A stretch of 64,000 nt of DNA from Nematostella vectensis (lineage: Eukaryota; Cnidaria; Anthozoa; Actiniaria; Edwardsiidae), in contig NC_064035.1 in assembly GCF_932526225.1 (NCBI RefSeq), positions 3,037,501-3,101,500 on the forward strand, read 5' to 3'. Of the stretch, positions 24,705-37,600 are shown in pieces. Position 1 is the first letter of the stretch. Each line of letters starts with the position of its first letter. The notes under the pieces were generated by a model. The model saw only the letters and a program-made list of their open reading frames with translations, had not been told where the DNA came from and did not search any database. The position numbers and the translations under genes were made by a program.

Positions 24705-25574
24705 CAAGAGAGCATAAGATAAGAGAGGGACACTTTGGTATTACCCGCGCGCCATGTCGCGTCCGAATCCGGCTATTTTTAGTAACCACCACCCCACCAC
24801 AGCGCGTGAGCATTTTTACTCACCCTACCCCCGCGCTTTGGCATTTAAATCTTGTTGTTTGCCGCTGTTTTGTGACTTGAAACCGAAAAAAACACCCTAT
24901 TTGCACAAATACCATCGAAAATTTCATTCTAGCATCAAGGATACAGGCACTTGCGGTTTATTAAGGGGATGTAGTATTTCAAGGATTGCAAGATTTCCAA
25001 AACGAGACTTCATTCAAAATCAAGAGCGGAAAACCTCGTGCTTCAATCACCGATTTTGCTCTAACTTGCTGCTTCTTCCTGGTTTTTCAACATTCATTAT
25101 CTTCCTAATTGTCAAACGAAATCTGTAAGTTAGACATTAGATATAATATTGATTTTTGTGAGTATTCCTGTGAATTGAGAAGGAATTCAAGAAAAATACA
25201 TTTCATAAAACTATCCTTGTAGCGAGGGAATGCATTTTTGTGGTGATCAAAGCCAGCAAGCTGAAGTATCTGAGCTTTTGTAAAAGTGAGGAAATAAAGA
25301 GGGAGATATTACTGTATTTCTATGATGTTGTTATTATTATATGTTATATTATTATTTTGTTATTATACAAGCTGGTGTCGGGATTTGAATCAAACGCAGT
25401 ATCACAGCCATTTTATCTCTCGTTGTTTTTTTTCTTTCTAATTTGACTTCGCCGCTCAGACAAATAAAACAGTCAAACTGTTCAGGGATTTAGCTTTCTG
25501 TGAGTATATTTGCCAACCTTGGTAACTTAAGTTAGACCTGTTTTCTTCTTCCGAGTTATTTTACATGATCTCTT
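24705..25574. mobile_element. Truncated copy of the CAAGAGAGCATAAG element
   Basis: Starts with CAAGAGAGCATAAGATAAGA and runs parallel to 29112-30010 at high identity, then is broken at about 25574 where a LINE fragment begins. The right terminal repeat is absent. No transposase is encoded. Confidence 0.85.
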
Positions 25575-26340
25575 TTCGGGGGGGTGAATAGGGTGAAGCG
25601 GGTCTGTTCTGACATCCTCGACCCAACTACAAGACAGCTGCTGTACTGCACCCTTGTTAGGCCCCACCTGGAGTATGCTTCTTGCATTTGGTCGCCTTCG
25701 ACAGGCAAGCACAAAGCTCTGATTGAGAACATCCAGCGTCGAGCATCCAAGTTTATTTTGAACTATCCCGCCGATGTTTCATACACAGAAAGGCTGAAAA
25801 CTCTTAAGCTCCTCCCATTAGAATATCGAAGAGACATAACCGATCTAGTTCTATTATTTAAAATAAAAAATGCTGATGTGAGCATTAGATTAGCTAGCCT
25901 TCTTTCTCCAGCCACGCCCCGTTACAATACTCGAAATTACTATCCTAACAATTACCGCCTTTTTTCCACTCACAACCAAAGTTATTACAGGAATTCATAT
26001 TTCCCTAGAACTGTCAAACTTTGTAATAGTCTTCCTTCACTTATGAAATCTTGCACTACGCTTTCGTCTTTCAGAAATCAGCTGACAACTCACTATTTTA
26101 GAGAAACTTGCTTTTTACCAACCTCCATAATTTCATAGAGCTTAAATTTATGTAATTTATTTTTTATTTTCGTTTTAAAATTTTTATTGTTTGTAATTTG
26201 TTGGGAAAGAATTTCAATTGGGTCTAACGCCCTGTTTTCTTCTCCCGTCACATATTATCTTTATTCTGTTTATTTCCTATTGTAAACCGAGTATTTTGTG
26301 TTTCAAAGCCAATAAACTAAACTAAATAAAATTGTATATT
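25575..26340 (+). mobile_element. 5'-truncated non-LTR retrotransposon (3' end of ORF2)
   Basis: The open frame 25584-26138 encodes 184 residues typical of the C-terminal region after the reverse transcriptase of jockey/CR1-like elements: TTRQLLYCTLVRPHLEYASC, WSPSTGKH, IENIQRRASKFI, ERLKTLKLLPLEYRR, PRTVKLCNSLP. The stop is followed by an AT-rich 3' tail ending near AATAAACTAAACTAAATAAA. Its 5' end abuts the truncated TIR element, consistent with a truncated insertion. Confidence 0.9.
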
Positions 26341-26383
26341 ATATTGTATGTATGAATAAAAGTCAATTTTGATTAATAGTGTT

Positions 26384-27050
26384 TGAGTAAAGAAGAGCAA
26401 GGGTGAGCAAGGAATACGGACTTGACCGTACGGAAAACGTAAAACGGGGGTGAGCAGTAAATGTAAAACAATAAAAAAATAAGTTCGAGGACATGGCCGA
26501 GAATTGAACCTCGTCCAGATCCGGTAAAACGAGAAAAAATAGACCATACTTCCAGACATGCGCTGAAACACCGTATGGCAGCATAAAGCTTTACGGCTAA
26601 GCTGGAGATTGCGGCCCCAGCACCGCTATCTAGCGAACTGTACAACACAAAGGAACCTGAGGTACCCGCGCATTAATGGAGAGGCAATAACCAGGATCCC
26701 AGCCCTGTCTTAGTCGGTTACGCCACGCACAGCTCGCTCAGATGTACACTGAAATATATCGGGGTCTTTTTCACGCTTGCGTCACTTGGGAATAAGTGTG
26801 TTGCTATAGTAATGTAGTTATATTTCGTCATCATATGCAGCACACTACGACCTAGGTCTACATTACTGCCTTTAGCTTTTGTTCTTCTTTGTCCAGTCAC
26901 GCACGTGCATATGATATTTTTATGCCTAGCCATGTCTTAGTCGGTTACGCCACGCACAGCTCGCTGAGATGTACACTAAAAAATATCTATCGCGCTTGCC
27001 TCTCTTGGTAATAGCTGTTTTGCTATAGCAATGAAGTGATGTTGTCATCA
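26384..27050. repeat. Dispersed repeat, copy 1 (also at 50550-51060)
   Basis: Shared blocks include CGAGAATTGAACCTCGTCCAG, AGACCATACTTCCAGACAT, GTATGGCAGCATAAAGCTTT, and GTCTTAGTCGGTTACGCCAC. The last block and its follow-on occur a second time at about 26934-27050. The reverse complement of 26500-26520 reads like a tRNA T-arm (GAGGTTCAATTCTCGG), so a tRNA-related SINE is possible but not shown. Confidence 0.7.
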
Positions 27051-27829
27051 TGTGCAGCACACTATACGATATATATATTGCTTCCTTTAGACTTTGTACC
27101 TCTTTGTCCGGTCAAGCATGTGCATATGACATATTTTGTGCCCAGGGCCCGGTTCCTCGAATGCAGGTTAGCACGGATAAATATGGTTATCGAGACATTT
27201 GATTGGATAACAACCTTATTTATCTCTGGGTTAGTGTTAACCTGCTTTCTAGGAAACCGGCCCAGAACAACAACAGCAAGCTACATTGAAATGCTTACAA
27301 TTTATTTATTTTTTGTCTTTGGGTTTTAGAAAATACTGTGATTAAACCTCTCGTAAGCTACTCTACTCGAATTTCTTAGCAGCATTTTCGATTCTAGCGT
27401 TCATGCTTTTCTTGGTACAGGGCATATAGCGTCCAAAAATCATAAATCATGTGATTTGAAGTGAGTGTCTCACACGCTGTAACGAGCATATAATGAAAAA
27501 GCTGACGCACCCAAGGATTTCCATCGTAGTATTTGCCAATAAATAGTTTCAAAGACAGCTTCGTCTCCCTTTGTTGCCATTATTAATTACAATGAAGATT
27601 ACGTTAAATGTTACCAGATCTGAAATTCAGTTCTGATTTCTTTTCAGAATTGCAAAACATGGCGCTTTAGAAATATATTACACACAAAATCAAGGGAAAA
27701 CCTTTCACAATCAAGCTTTTATAAAACGGAAATTCTAGTTTATTACAAAAAGTGCGTTTGTGTTTTATTAAAATTACGTTCTCAGTTTTTCGGTCTTGTC
27801 CGTATTCCTTGCTCACCCTGTAGGGCCAC

Positions 27830-30640
27830 ATATGTAATAACCTGCCACATTTGTAATAAGGTAGGCTACATTTGTTATAAACTATCTGATATCTCATGAA
27901 AGAAACATCGTACGACAACAAAACTTGGTAGGTGTCATGTAGGTGTAAAGGGTGGTGCAACCAGATGGTCACGTGATGTGAAGTAATCAATGACGTCACC
28001 AAAAACAAAAATATCATCGATGACGTCATCAAAAAAAAACAAAAATATCCATATACCATAAAAGAAGCACGTATGACAACCAAACTTGATAGGTGTCATG
28101 TGGGTATCAAGGGGGGTGCAACGAGATGGTCACGTGATGTGTGACGTCATCGATAACGTCATCAAAAAAGCAAAAATATCCATATCCCATGAAAGAAGCA
28201 CGTATGACAACAAAACTTGGTAGGTGCCATGTAGGTATCAAGGGGGGTGCAACAAGATGGTCACGTGATGTGTGACGTCATCGATAACGTCATAACAAAT
28301 ATCTATATCCCATGAAGGAAGCATCGTATGACAACGCTAGTGTCAAGGCAGTGTCAACAAAATGATCACGTGATATGTGACGTCATTGATGACGTCAACA
28401 AAGCAAATGAAAATGACATCTCAAGAACGGAGCTTATCAAGGCAACCAAACTGAGAGTAATTTATGTTTTTGATACAGTGGAACCCCGATATATACGCGC
28501 CCATCTCTTGGGCGAAAAAATATCATTTTAATATCCACCACGCAGTGAGTCAAGCGCAAACGCATAGTTTTTAGTTGGTCTAGAAGGGCGTGCATTGTGA
28601 TGCCTTGTGTATGTGTCTAAAAATAATTTTTCGGTCGAGATACATGGGCGTTATGTAATGCCAGATGAACACTCGTATCATGGTAATCACCTGCTATCAT
28701 TCTTATAACATAAGCCGAGCGTTTTATTATTATTGAGTTAAAATGATTGTTACTTTGATAAGAAATATTTTTTTAATTACTATTACTGTTGGGAACACAT
28801 TGATTGCGAAAATAATAGTTGATTATAATGATCAGAATTGCCCTTGTTTTATCATGATATGACTAAATATCCATTTTGTTGTCAAGAGCATATTAGTCCT
28901 TCTTTTACGGGATACGATATGATCCTTGATGTTTGCCTCATCGACTTTAGTTTGCATAATCGATGACTTCATTTTGATTAATTCTGTCGCTACGCCTTCC
29001 TTGTCTCTTAGAAAAATCAAATTCTTCTTGTTTACCAGATAACTTTAAGGCACTGCCTAAAAGCAGAGCTACAATTCAGAACTTTGATTATTTTTGTCCG
29101 ATAATTTTAATCAAGAGAGCATAAGATAAGAGAGGAACCCTGTGGTATTACCCGCGCGCCATGTCGATGCCGAATCTGGCTATTTTTAGTAACCACCACC
29201 CCACCACTGCGCGTAAGCATTTTTACTTACCCTACCCCCGCGCTTTGGCATTTACATCTTGTTGTTTGCCGCTGTTTTGTGACTTGAAACCGAAAAAAAA
29301 ACACCCTTTTTGCATAAATACCATCGAAAATTTCATTCTAGCATCAAGGATACAGGCACTTGCGGTTTATTAAGGGGATGTAGTACTTCGAGGATTGTAA
29401 GATTTCGAATACGACACTTCATTCAAAATCAAGAGCGCATAACCTCGTGCTTCAAACACCGTTTTCGCTCTTACTTGCTGCTTCTTCGTGGTTTCTCAAC
29501 ATTAATTATCTTCCTAATGGTCAAACGACATCTGTAAGTTAGACATTAGATATGATATTGATTTTTGTGAATATTCCGGTGAATTGAGAAGGAATCCAAG
29601 AAAAATAAATTTCATAAAACAATCCTTTTAGAGAGGGAATGGATTTTCGTGAAGAGTCAAAGCCAGCAAGCTGAAGTATCTGAGCTTTTGTAATAGCGAG
29701 AAAATGAAGAGGGAGATATTACTGTACTTCTTTGATGTTGTTATTATACTAATTATATTGCTATTATGATTTTTTTATATTATATTGTTATTATGTTATA
29801 TTGTTATGTTGTTATTATACAAGCTGGAGTCGGGATATGAATCAAACGCTGTATCACAGCCATTTTATCGCTCGTCGGTTTTTTCTTTCTTCTTCACTTG
29901 ACTTCGCCGCTCAGACAAACAAAACAGTCAAACTATTCAGGGATTTAGCTTTCTGTGAGTATATTTGTTTGATTTGCTTTCTTCTTCCGAGTTATTTTAC
30001 ATGATCTCTTGTCATTCTATCAAGTTGGCAAAACAACAACACGCAACCCGCGGGGGAGAAGGACAAAATAAAAGGAGCAAATCCCCACGCGCAGTGGTGG
30101 GGTGGTGGTTACTAAAAATAGCCAGATTCGGAATCGACATGGCGCGCGGGTAATAATAAAGTGTCCCTCTCTTATCTTATGCTCTCTTGTTTTAATATAA
30201 GGCTTTATGACTTTAAGGCTTTAGCTTGTGTCGCTATCGATGAAGTCGCACATTACGTTACTATCTCTTCGATCTGCCTAAACATCTACCGAAGCTACAT
30301 GTTTGGATGTCTGACGATGTTTAAACTTGAAATATGAATATTTCAATGTCGTCGGCGATGACGTCATACATCACGTGACCATTCTGTCTCACCGTATTGA
30401 CACTCGCATGACATCTTGCATGTTTGACAGCCTGACGATGTGTCTATCATACATACCTTTTATGTTCTATATTTCTTTTTTTTAAATGACGTCATGGATG
30501 ACGTCACATATCACGTGACCGACACCTACGTGACACCTACCAAGTTTGGATGTCATACGATATTTCTTTCATGAAATATCGGATAGTTTATTACAAAAGT
30601 GGCCTTTCTTATTACAAATGTGGCCGTTATAACAAATGCG
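27830..30640. mobile_element. Inverted-repeat element with CRE and E-box rich arms
   Basis: The left arm (27830-28425) and right arm (about 30340-30640) are inverted relative to each other: ACATTTGTAATAAG against CTTATTACAAATGT, and AACTTGGTAGGTGTCATGTA against the reverse of TGACACCTACCAAGTTTGG. The left arm is a direct repeat of about four 130-bp units, each with GGTCACGTGATGTG and TGACGTCATCGAT. A second element (29112-30189) is nested near the right arm. No transposase was seen. Confidence 0.65.
29112..30189. mobile_element. Complete non-autonomous TIR element, 1,078 bp, with 7-bp target-site duplication
   Basis: Left end CAAGAGAGCATAAGATAAGA; the right end is its reverse complement, TCTTATCTTATGCTCTCTTG. 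The inverted repeats extend over about 100 bp (to GGTGGTTACTAAAAATAGCC). The flanking heptamer TTTTAAT is present on both sides (29105-29111 and 30190-30196). The interior is AT-rich without a transposase. A truncated sibling is at 24705. Confidence 0.88.
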
Positions 30641-32599
30641 GCCTCAACACACCCTTGTTCTCATTTGCTTACCCCTTTTTTCAGTATTTGGTATTTCTTG
30701 CACACTCGATCTTCATTGCTCACCCCTTTTTGGATATCTTAAATTGTATTTAAGTCTTTCATTACTATTACGCCCTGAGACGCCTATAAAATTAGGCCCA
30801 ACTCCAAAACGTCAGAAATGCAAACTAAACATAACCAGACCCGGATACTCATAGATTCCTCCAAGGCATAGACGACCTTCAAAAGCGCATCCAAGCAATG
30901 TAATAGAATTGACTCTTTTGTCAAAATATCAACCTTGATTTCTGACCAATTCGTAAACAAATGCTTAAACTCAGAAACATTTCTTACCAAAAAGACACAA
31001 AATTCCAAACTACAAATAGAGACAAGCAAACAGAGATCAAGTCACAAATAGATACCCTTTTTGCACTCCGTCAGGTCCCATTTTACAGCAATCAGTCACA
31101 ATAATCAATGCTAGAACCTCCATTAGAAGCGAGTCACCATGTTTAGCCTATTTTGCATGCCTGCACTGCATCATGGGAGTATTGGAAACACCTTGAAAGA
31201 CAGGTGGGCAATCTCCTCCCCCAGAATCATAACACTTTTTTATAAGTCTCTTTGCCCCGAAGCCAAACAAAACATTTCCAGGTCCAAGGAACCCAGAATA
31301 AACCTGAAAACAATTTTTGAATAAGGTTGGGAAGTAAAGATGGTCCACATTGGAGAGTATGAGGCCATTCACTATAAAATTCCTTTCTCACTTGGTGAAG
31401 CCCAGACAAGGAATTATCCCATTGAATCAACCTCAGCGTGCAAACATCCATAAGCACAGCATTAATTATGCCCAAAAAGACTTCATGATATCCTAAGGCA
31501 CTCTCCAGATGTGAAAAAGCTATAATTTTTAAGCAAATTACAAGCAAAACTGTTGTAAGCAACAGGTTGTAGCAGTGCCGTCGCTAGAAAGAAAAGGCAC
31601 CGCAGTGCATTGCTGGAAACTTCAAGGCATACCGTCTTGGGTCAGCGGTAGCTTAGCTTAACTGGTAGTGTTGGACTTGAAATAGGGGGGGGGGGGAGGG
31701 GGGTTCTGTTTTCAGTCTGTTTTTCTTACAATTTTGCTCAAAAGTACCCAGGAGTGAAAGGGTTAATCAATACAGATATAACCTCTACCATGATATGCAA
31801 TATTAATAATAAGATAAAGGAACTCCCGAGACTAATGAAGAATTTTAAACAATAAGTTTTAAAGGAATAAAGTGACACAAGTGACGGAAGCCATTTCGCA
31901 GTTACGGCGGCTACTAACCAGTGAGAGCGCCAGGCCTCAAGAAGGCAGATAACAAATACATACGCACATACCCAAAAAATCAACAACAACGCAAAGCTTA
32001 GAAACAAAACGTTTACAGGCTTTGTATACATCGGTATTTTCTCGGTGGCAGTAGCTTAGCGAGGCGATCCACTTTGATGTTGTTTTTGTGTGGTAGATCT
32101 AAAGCGGTAGATGCAGAATTAGGAGAATTAAAAAATATGATTGACGTCCACCAAAAAACAGTTGTGACCCGTAAACGAAAGACACATTGTCCGCGTTACA
32201 GAAAACGGGTGTAAAAGTGTAATAACATTGCGAGTTAAGCGTCAGCTGTTTTAACACATGAATAGTCTCTTGTACATGGAGCATTTGCTAGTTTTTACAT
32301 TAAATGCTATTATTAAATTGTCAGGTATTTCAAAGGCAGTAACTAAAGGTCCGGCAGCAGGACGGGATCCTCAGCAAACGCCGATATCGGAAAATAAATA
32401 ATCTGTGTACACGTTTATCAAAAAGGCAAAACTCGATAAATATATGCAAAAGACAGCGCTTGAATATTCCCAACAAAGATAACTTGTTTTAGAATAGATA
32501 TTAGGATATTTTGGACTGGCGGACTGTTATTTTTTAGGGCCCCATCTCCGGGCTGCCGGACCTCTAAACTGCGTATTACAAAGCGCTGATACATTAACG
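30641..32599. other. Repeat-derived region without a supported gene
   Basis: Minus-strand open frames (31738-32031, rich in hydrophobic residues; 31227-31562) have no recognised family, and the stretch 31800-31875 is repeated at 51230-51300, which points to repeat DNA. At 31635-31675 GGTAGCTTAGCTTAACTGGTAG looks like the D-arm of a tRNA, followed by a G tract; this may be a SINE head. Confidence 0.4.
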
Positions 32600-34660
32600 A
32601 CATGTGTTTTCACTATGCAAATACGAAATCTTGGTGGAGTGGTCACGCTATTTCAGACCATAAAAGATAATCCAATAGCACACCAAAATTATAACAAAAG
32701 TGACGATTTTTGTCTGAGAAAATGTCTAAATGTATCGTAATATAGCCTAATGCTTACGCTGGGAGAGTCTGGGTCTAGTAGTCACGTGGTTCATGTGGTT
32801 AATCGATAACAGTGAATAATGGCTTAAACCTCGCAAGACTCTGACATTCACCACATCAACGCAGAAAACAGGTAAAACCAACACTTCTACGCCGAATTAC
32901 TTCCCAAAACCTTACATCACGTTAAAGAGATAACTAAATTTGTTGTCTGCATAAAAATTACAACGTTTTGCAGTGAACTCGGGCAGCTGTTGGTTTGCGA
33001 GTTCGTGTCGAGACTACAAGTTCCAACTACCCTACCAATTCCGTTCTGTTATATAGTTGTTTGATAATTCTGTTCTACTAATTTGCAGTTTTTGTTGAGA
33101 AATAGTATTCCTCGTAATCTTAACTAACAAATAAATATGGATGAGAGTTCGTAGACTTCTAGGTGGAGAAATAAAAAAAGTGAAATTATACACACCATAT
33201 ATGTCAAGTCGTAGAAGGCCAAAAGTAGTAATTGAATAATACTCAGCGGACCATTAAAACTTTGCATACTCGAAGCAGATCTGACTAGTACAACGTCATG
33301 GATGTACTGTTATTATCAATGGTAAATATTTCAGTAGTAAACATGCAGTAGTGTTATAATCCGTGACATGTTCATGAGTTTCTAGGGTTTTGTCTGCGTT
33401 TACTAAAACCACCGGTCGTGTACTGCCAAACATATTCACCTCTCTTCAAAATATAACACGCAGGTCTCACGGGCTTTTATACTGATAAAAACAATGTCTG
33501 GTTAAAATAAGCCCACAAGCGCTAGAAAATTCCGAATACTTTCTTCCAGCGATTTCCTGTTTTTGTAGGAAATTAAATCCCCGTAACAAACCATTTTAAC
33601 TTGCTAGTCGGATTCATTCAATTCCCCGCGTGTCTCTAACAAAATTACTTTGAATTTTTCTCGTATCTCGTATTTGGACTTTTTATTTTTTCAAACGTCT
33701 TAATTTACCAGCATTGCTTTATTCTTTCAATATTTGTTGTTGTGACTATACCTTTTATGAAAAGCACTCTGGGTGTTTTGGTAGAAGCGATCTTACTCTA
33801 CTTTGTCCGTTCTAGGAAAAAAAGGGCACTACTCACAGTCACAAACATATCCGCATAACAATAACAGATAGGAGCATGTATCAACGCGTTATCGTGGAAA
33901 AATATTGCGTTCACGAAACAGTAGACAATCACTAGAGAAAAACACGGCACTCTCCATTTGATGAAAATCCTCTTATGAAAACAGTTGATAAGATTCGTCT
34001 TTCAAAGAAATACCACAGCGCAACTCTGTTTTATTATTTTTCATAATCGAATTTCACCATTGTCATTAGCCCGGGAGATTGAATATTGTGCGCGCTTGTT
34101 ATTAAAATTTCGCATCGCTAGAACAAGTAACAAAAGTATTCCCTTTATTTCACGATATTATAAAGAGGCGTTTCAACGCTACTATATCATTCATTGATAT
34201 TGTTTCTTTGTGAATCATGGGCCAAAAAAGCCTCCTATTTTCAAAGGCCGCCTTTCCCTTGGAAAGGCCGGATCAGTATCAGACTATAGTCAGAATTTCG
34301 CGATCTCTAAAGGGAGACAAAATTTTCATTATTCTAAAGGGGAAAAAGTGAACATATAGTTATTTATAGACATGACCCACCGAAGCAATAACCATTGACG
34401 TATTTTCATTGAAGAATTAAGCCTGGTTCAACTACCTGTTGAAATTCTTGAGTGTAGGCGAAGTCCCGAAGTCATTATGGGGTGTGCAAACCCAGTCGAT
34501 TTACTTGTAAACTGTTTGGTGCGATCATATGAAAACCAGAGAGACTCTAAAATTGTCCCGAGGCAGGATGACTTGGTTTTCATCCAGTTTTTCTTCAACC
34601 ATTTGTCCTAACGACAGTTGCTACACTGTTAGTTGCCAGGGTAACGAAGACATCTCCACG

Positions 34661-37600
34661 ATGCTGCGCACATTGTCCTTGAAAGAGCTCAATCCGCACA
34701 TCATCTGTGTACTTTGCGGGGGGTATCTGGTGGATGCGACAACGATAATAGAGTGCCTTCACTCATGTAAGTATCTTCATTAACATGTTCGTTGGGTTAA
34801 AATGTGTTCGTTGTACAGTAGGTGTTGTTTTTGACGAATATATTAGTCTAATTTCTAATTTGACAAAGTTCTAATTTCCGTTTTTTTTTTAGTTTGTCGC
34901 GGCTGCATTGTACGTTACTTAGACACGAGCTACCGCTGTCCAGTGTGTGACGCAGAAATACACAAGACGAGACCTTTACTCAACATTAGGTACTAGCAGG
35001 GGAGGGGTGGTACAATTGGACAAGACCTTTATTAGGAATCAGGTACTTACAGGGGAGGGGTGGTACAATGGGACAAGACCTTTAATTCACATCAAGTACT
35101 TGCAGTGTAGGGGTCGTACAATGGGACAAGACCTTTGTTAGGAATCAGCGGTACATTTGAAGCTAGGGGTGCATGTTGTCATTAAGAAAACTACTGGTCT
35201 AACTTGTGTCTGTGTTCAATGCAGGGCAGATAACGTGCTTCAGGACATCGTGTACAAAGTTGTACCGGGAATGTATTTCGGTGAGAGAAGCCACTAGAGT
35301 GTTCACATCTTACATCACGCGTTACATCTCACATCACGCGTTACTTCCCACACCACGCGTTACATCAAACACTACGCGTTACATATCACATCACGCCTTA
35401 CATCTCGAATCACGCTTTGCACCTCACATCACGCGTTACTTCCCACTTCACGCGTTACACTTCACATCACGAGTTAAATATCTTATCACGCGTTGCTTCC
35501 CACTTCTCGCTTTACATCCAACTTCTCGCGTTACATCTCACATCACGCGTTGCATCACACACCAAGCGTTACATCTCACAAAACGTGTTGCTTCCCACTT
35601 CTTACGTTACATCTCACATCACGCGTTGCTTCCCACTTTTCGCGTTACATCCCATTTCTCGCGTTACACTTCACATCACGCGTTACATCACACATCACGC
35701 GTTGCATCACACACCACGCGTTACATCTCACATCACGCGTTAATTCCCACTTCTTACGTTTCATCTCACATCACGCGTTGCTTCCCACTTCTCGTGTTAC
35801 ATCCCACTTCACGCGTTACACTTCATATCTCGCGTTACATCTTACTTCTCGCTTTTCACTTCACATCACGCGTTATTTCTCGTGTTACATCCCACATCAC
35901 GCGTTGCATCTTTTAAAACAATTTAGACGACATTCGTTACAACGCGGGCTGCCATTTTCTACTCCTTTAAACTCATGAAAAACTTGCAATTAATGGTACT
36001 AAACACCTGGTTTTGATTACTTAGAGATGAGCTCAAATTTATTTAAGCTGTATTTAATTTATAGAGGAGAAAAAGAGACGGAAGGGATGCGAAGAACAGT
36101 TAAAGAAATCACGAAATCCAGAGAGTAAGTGTAAATGTCATAGAGATGTAAGTATAGTGATATATATTAACGTTACGCTTTGCATCTTTGCATAGAACTA
36201 TCCCAGGAAGTGTGTGATACGAAAACTATTGATAAGGAGAAAGAGCAAACAACCGATGAACCGGATATCGAGGACCCCATCTGCCTGACCCTGGAATTCT
36301 ACAAGTGAGACATATAACTTCCATACCCATTATTACGTTGATGCGAGATCTTACTAAGAGACCATGATGTAAGAGCACGAATCCCCCTTATTAGGAAATT
36401 TTCCAATGATGTCGTCCGTGAAAGCTATTTTTAAAACAAGCAGTTATTTTTAGATACGCCTCTGATTGGCTAGCGCTCACGTATCCTAGCAACACGAGTC
36501 TTACGCGCGATCACATCTTGAGCAGTTGAGCGATGTGAACCGGCAGAAGCTGTTATGGAAATCTTTTTGACCGAAAATACTATTCTTTTTTACAAACGCT
36601 GTGAAAATGGTTTTCCATGGAGTACCCTGGGTCCAATCAACCGTTTCTGGGACATTGAAATGCATAGAGTGCGTGATTTTAGGCTTGGGGATCAACTTCC
36701 CAAGTTTTCACAGCTGATTCGCAAATTATAAAACAACAATCAATCGTAAATCTGTGTTTACAAAACACAATTGCGTGAAAAATTGAAGTTTATTCATCTA
36801 AAAATATTGTAAATCAAAGAACAATAAAGGCCTTCTTGTATTTAAATACATAACATAGATTCTGAGAATGGCTAGGTATTCTATCTCACCGAATTGAAGA
36901 GAAAAAGATTTTTTTAGGAGTCAGCACGATGCATCTTGAATGAACTCCAAATTCGCCGTCTCCCCGACGTCTTCCCGTTCAATTATTTATATAACATTTA
37001 GATAACTTAACATTAGATAACTTAACAGATACCAGGACAACATTGTGATCATGAGCTAAGAGGAGCAGCTAAAAGGATAAAAACAGGTAGCGAACGAAGT
37101 AAAGAAGTGCGAGTCTGAGGGAAAAAAATTGTGAAAATGTACTAGCTCGCGAGGTGCCCATAACCAAATATGGCGCGATAAACCATATATGAATGCTATG
37201 ATTGACAAGCTCGTGCAATCTAAAAATAGCCTTCATGGACGACATCTCTGGGACGACATCATGGGCCACCGTGATTCGTTCTCTTATATCATGGTCTCTT
37301 GATGTAACGTAATACGCACGCGACTTCACACAAGAGATGAAAAAAGGCGTCATTTTAGCATAGCCGAGACGTTACAGAACGCACTCGAAATAGTGTTTCA
37401 CACGCGAGACATTACATAACACACACGAGACGTCACGTGACACAAGGGGGGTATTTACGTGACACACGCTCGCAAAGTAATAACGTCTTGTGTGACTTTC
37501 TTTTAGGCGAAGAAAGAATACCAGTGAGCAACAGGTTAGTGATATCTGGCTGAACTCGTTTATTAACTATGGCGCTTAACTGTGTGTTTGTCGTTTCCGT

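Noticed and set aside
26486-26530. tRNA gene on the minus strand
   Set aside because: Only a T-arm-like block is seen; no convincing acceptor stem, D-arm or anticodon arm at proper spacing.
31738-32031. Hydrophobic minus-strand protein
   Set aside because: Part of its DNA is repeated at 51230-51300 and no family is recognised; more likely repeat DNA.
35206-35978. Long plus-strand frames rich in [10 protein letters not shown]
   Set aside because: Translation of the 20-bp intronic array between PCGF exons 3 and 4.
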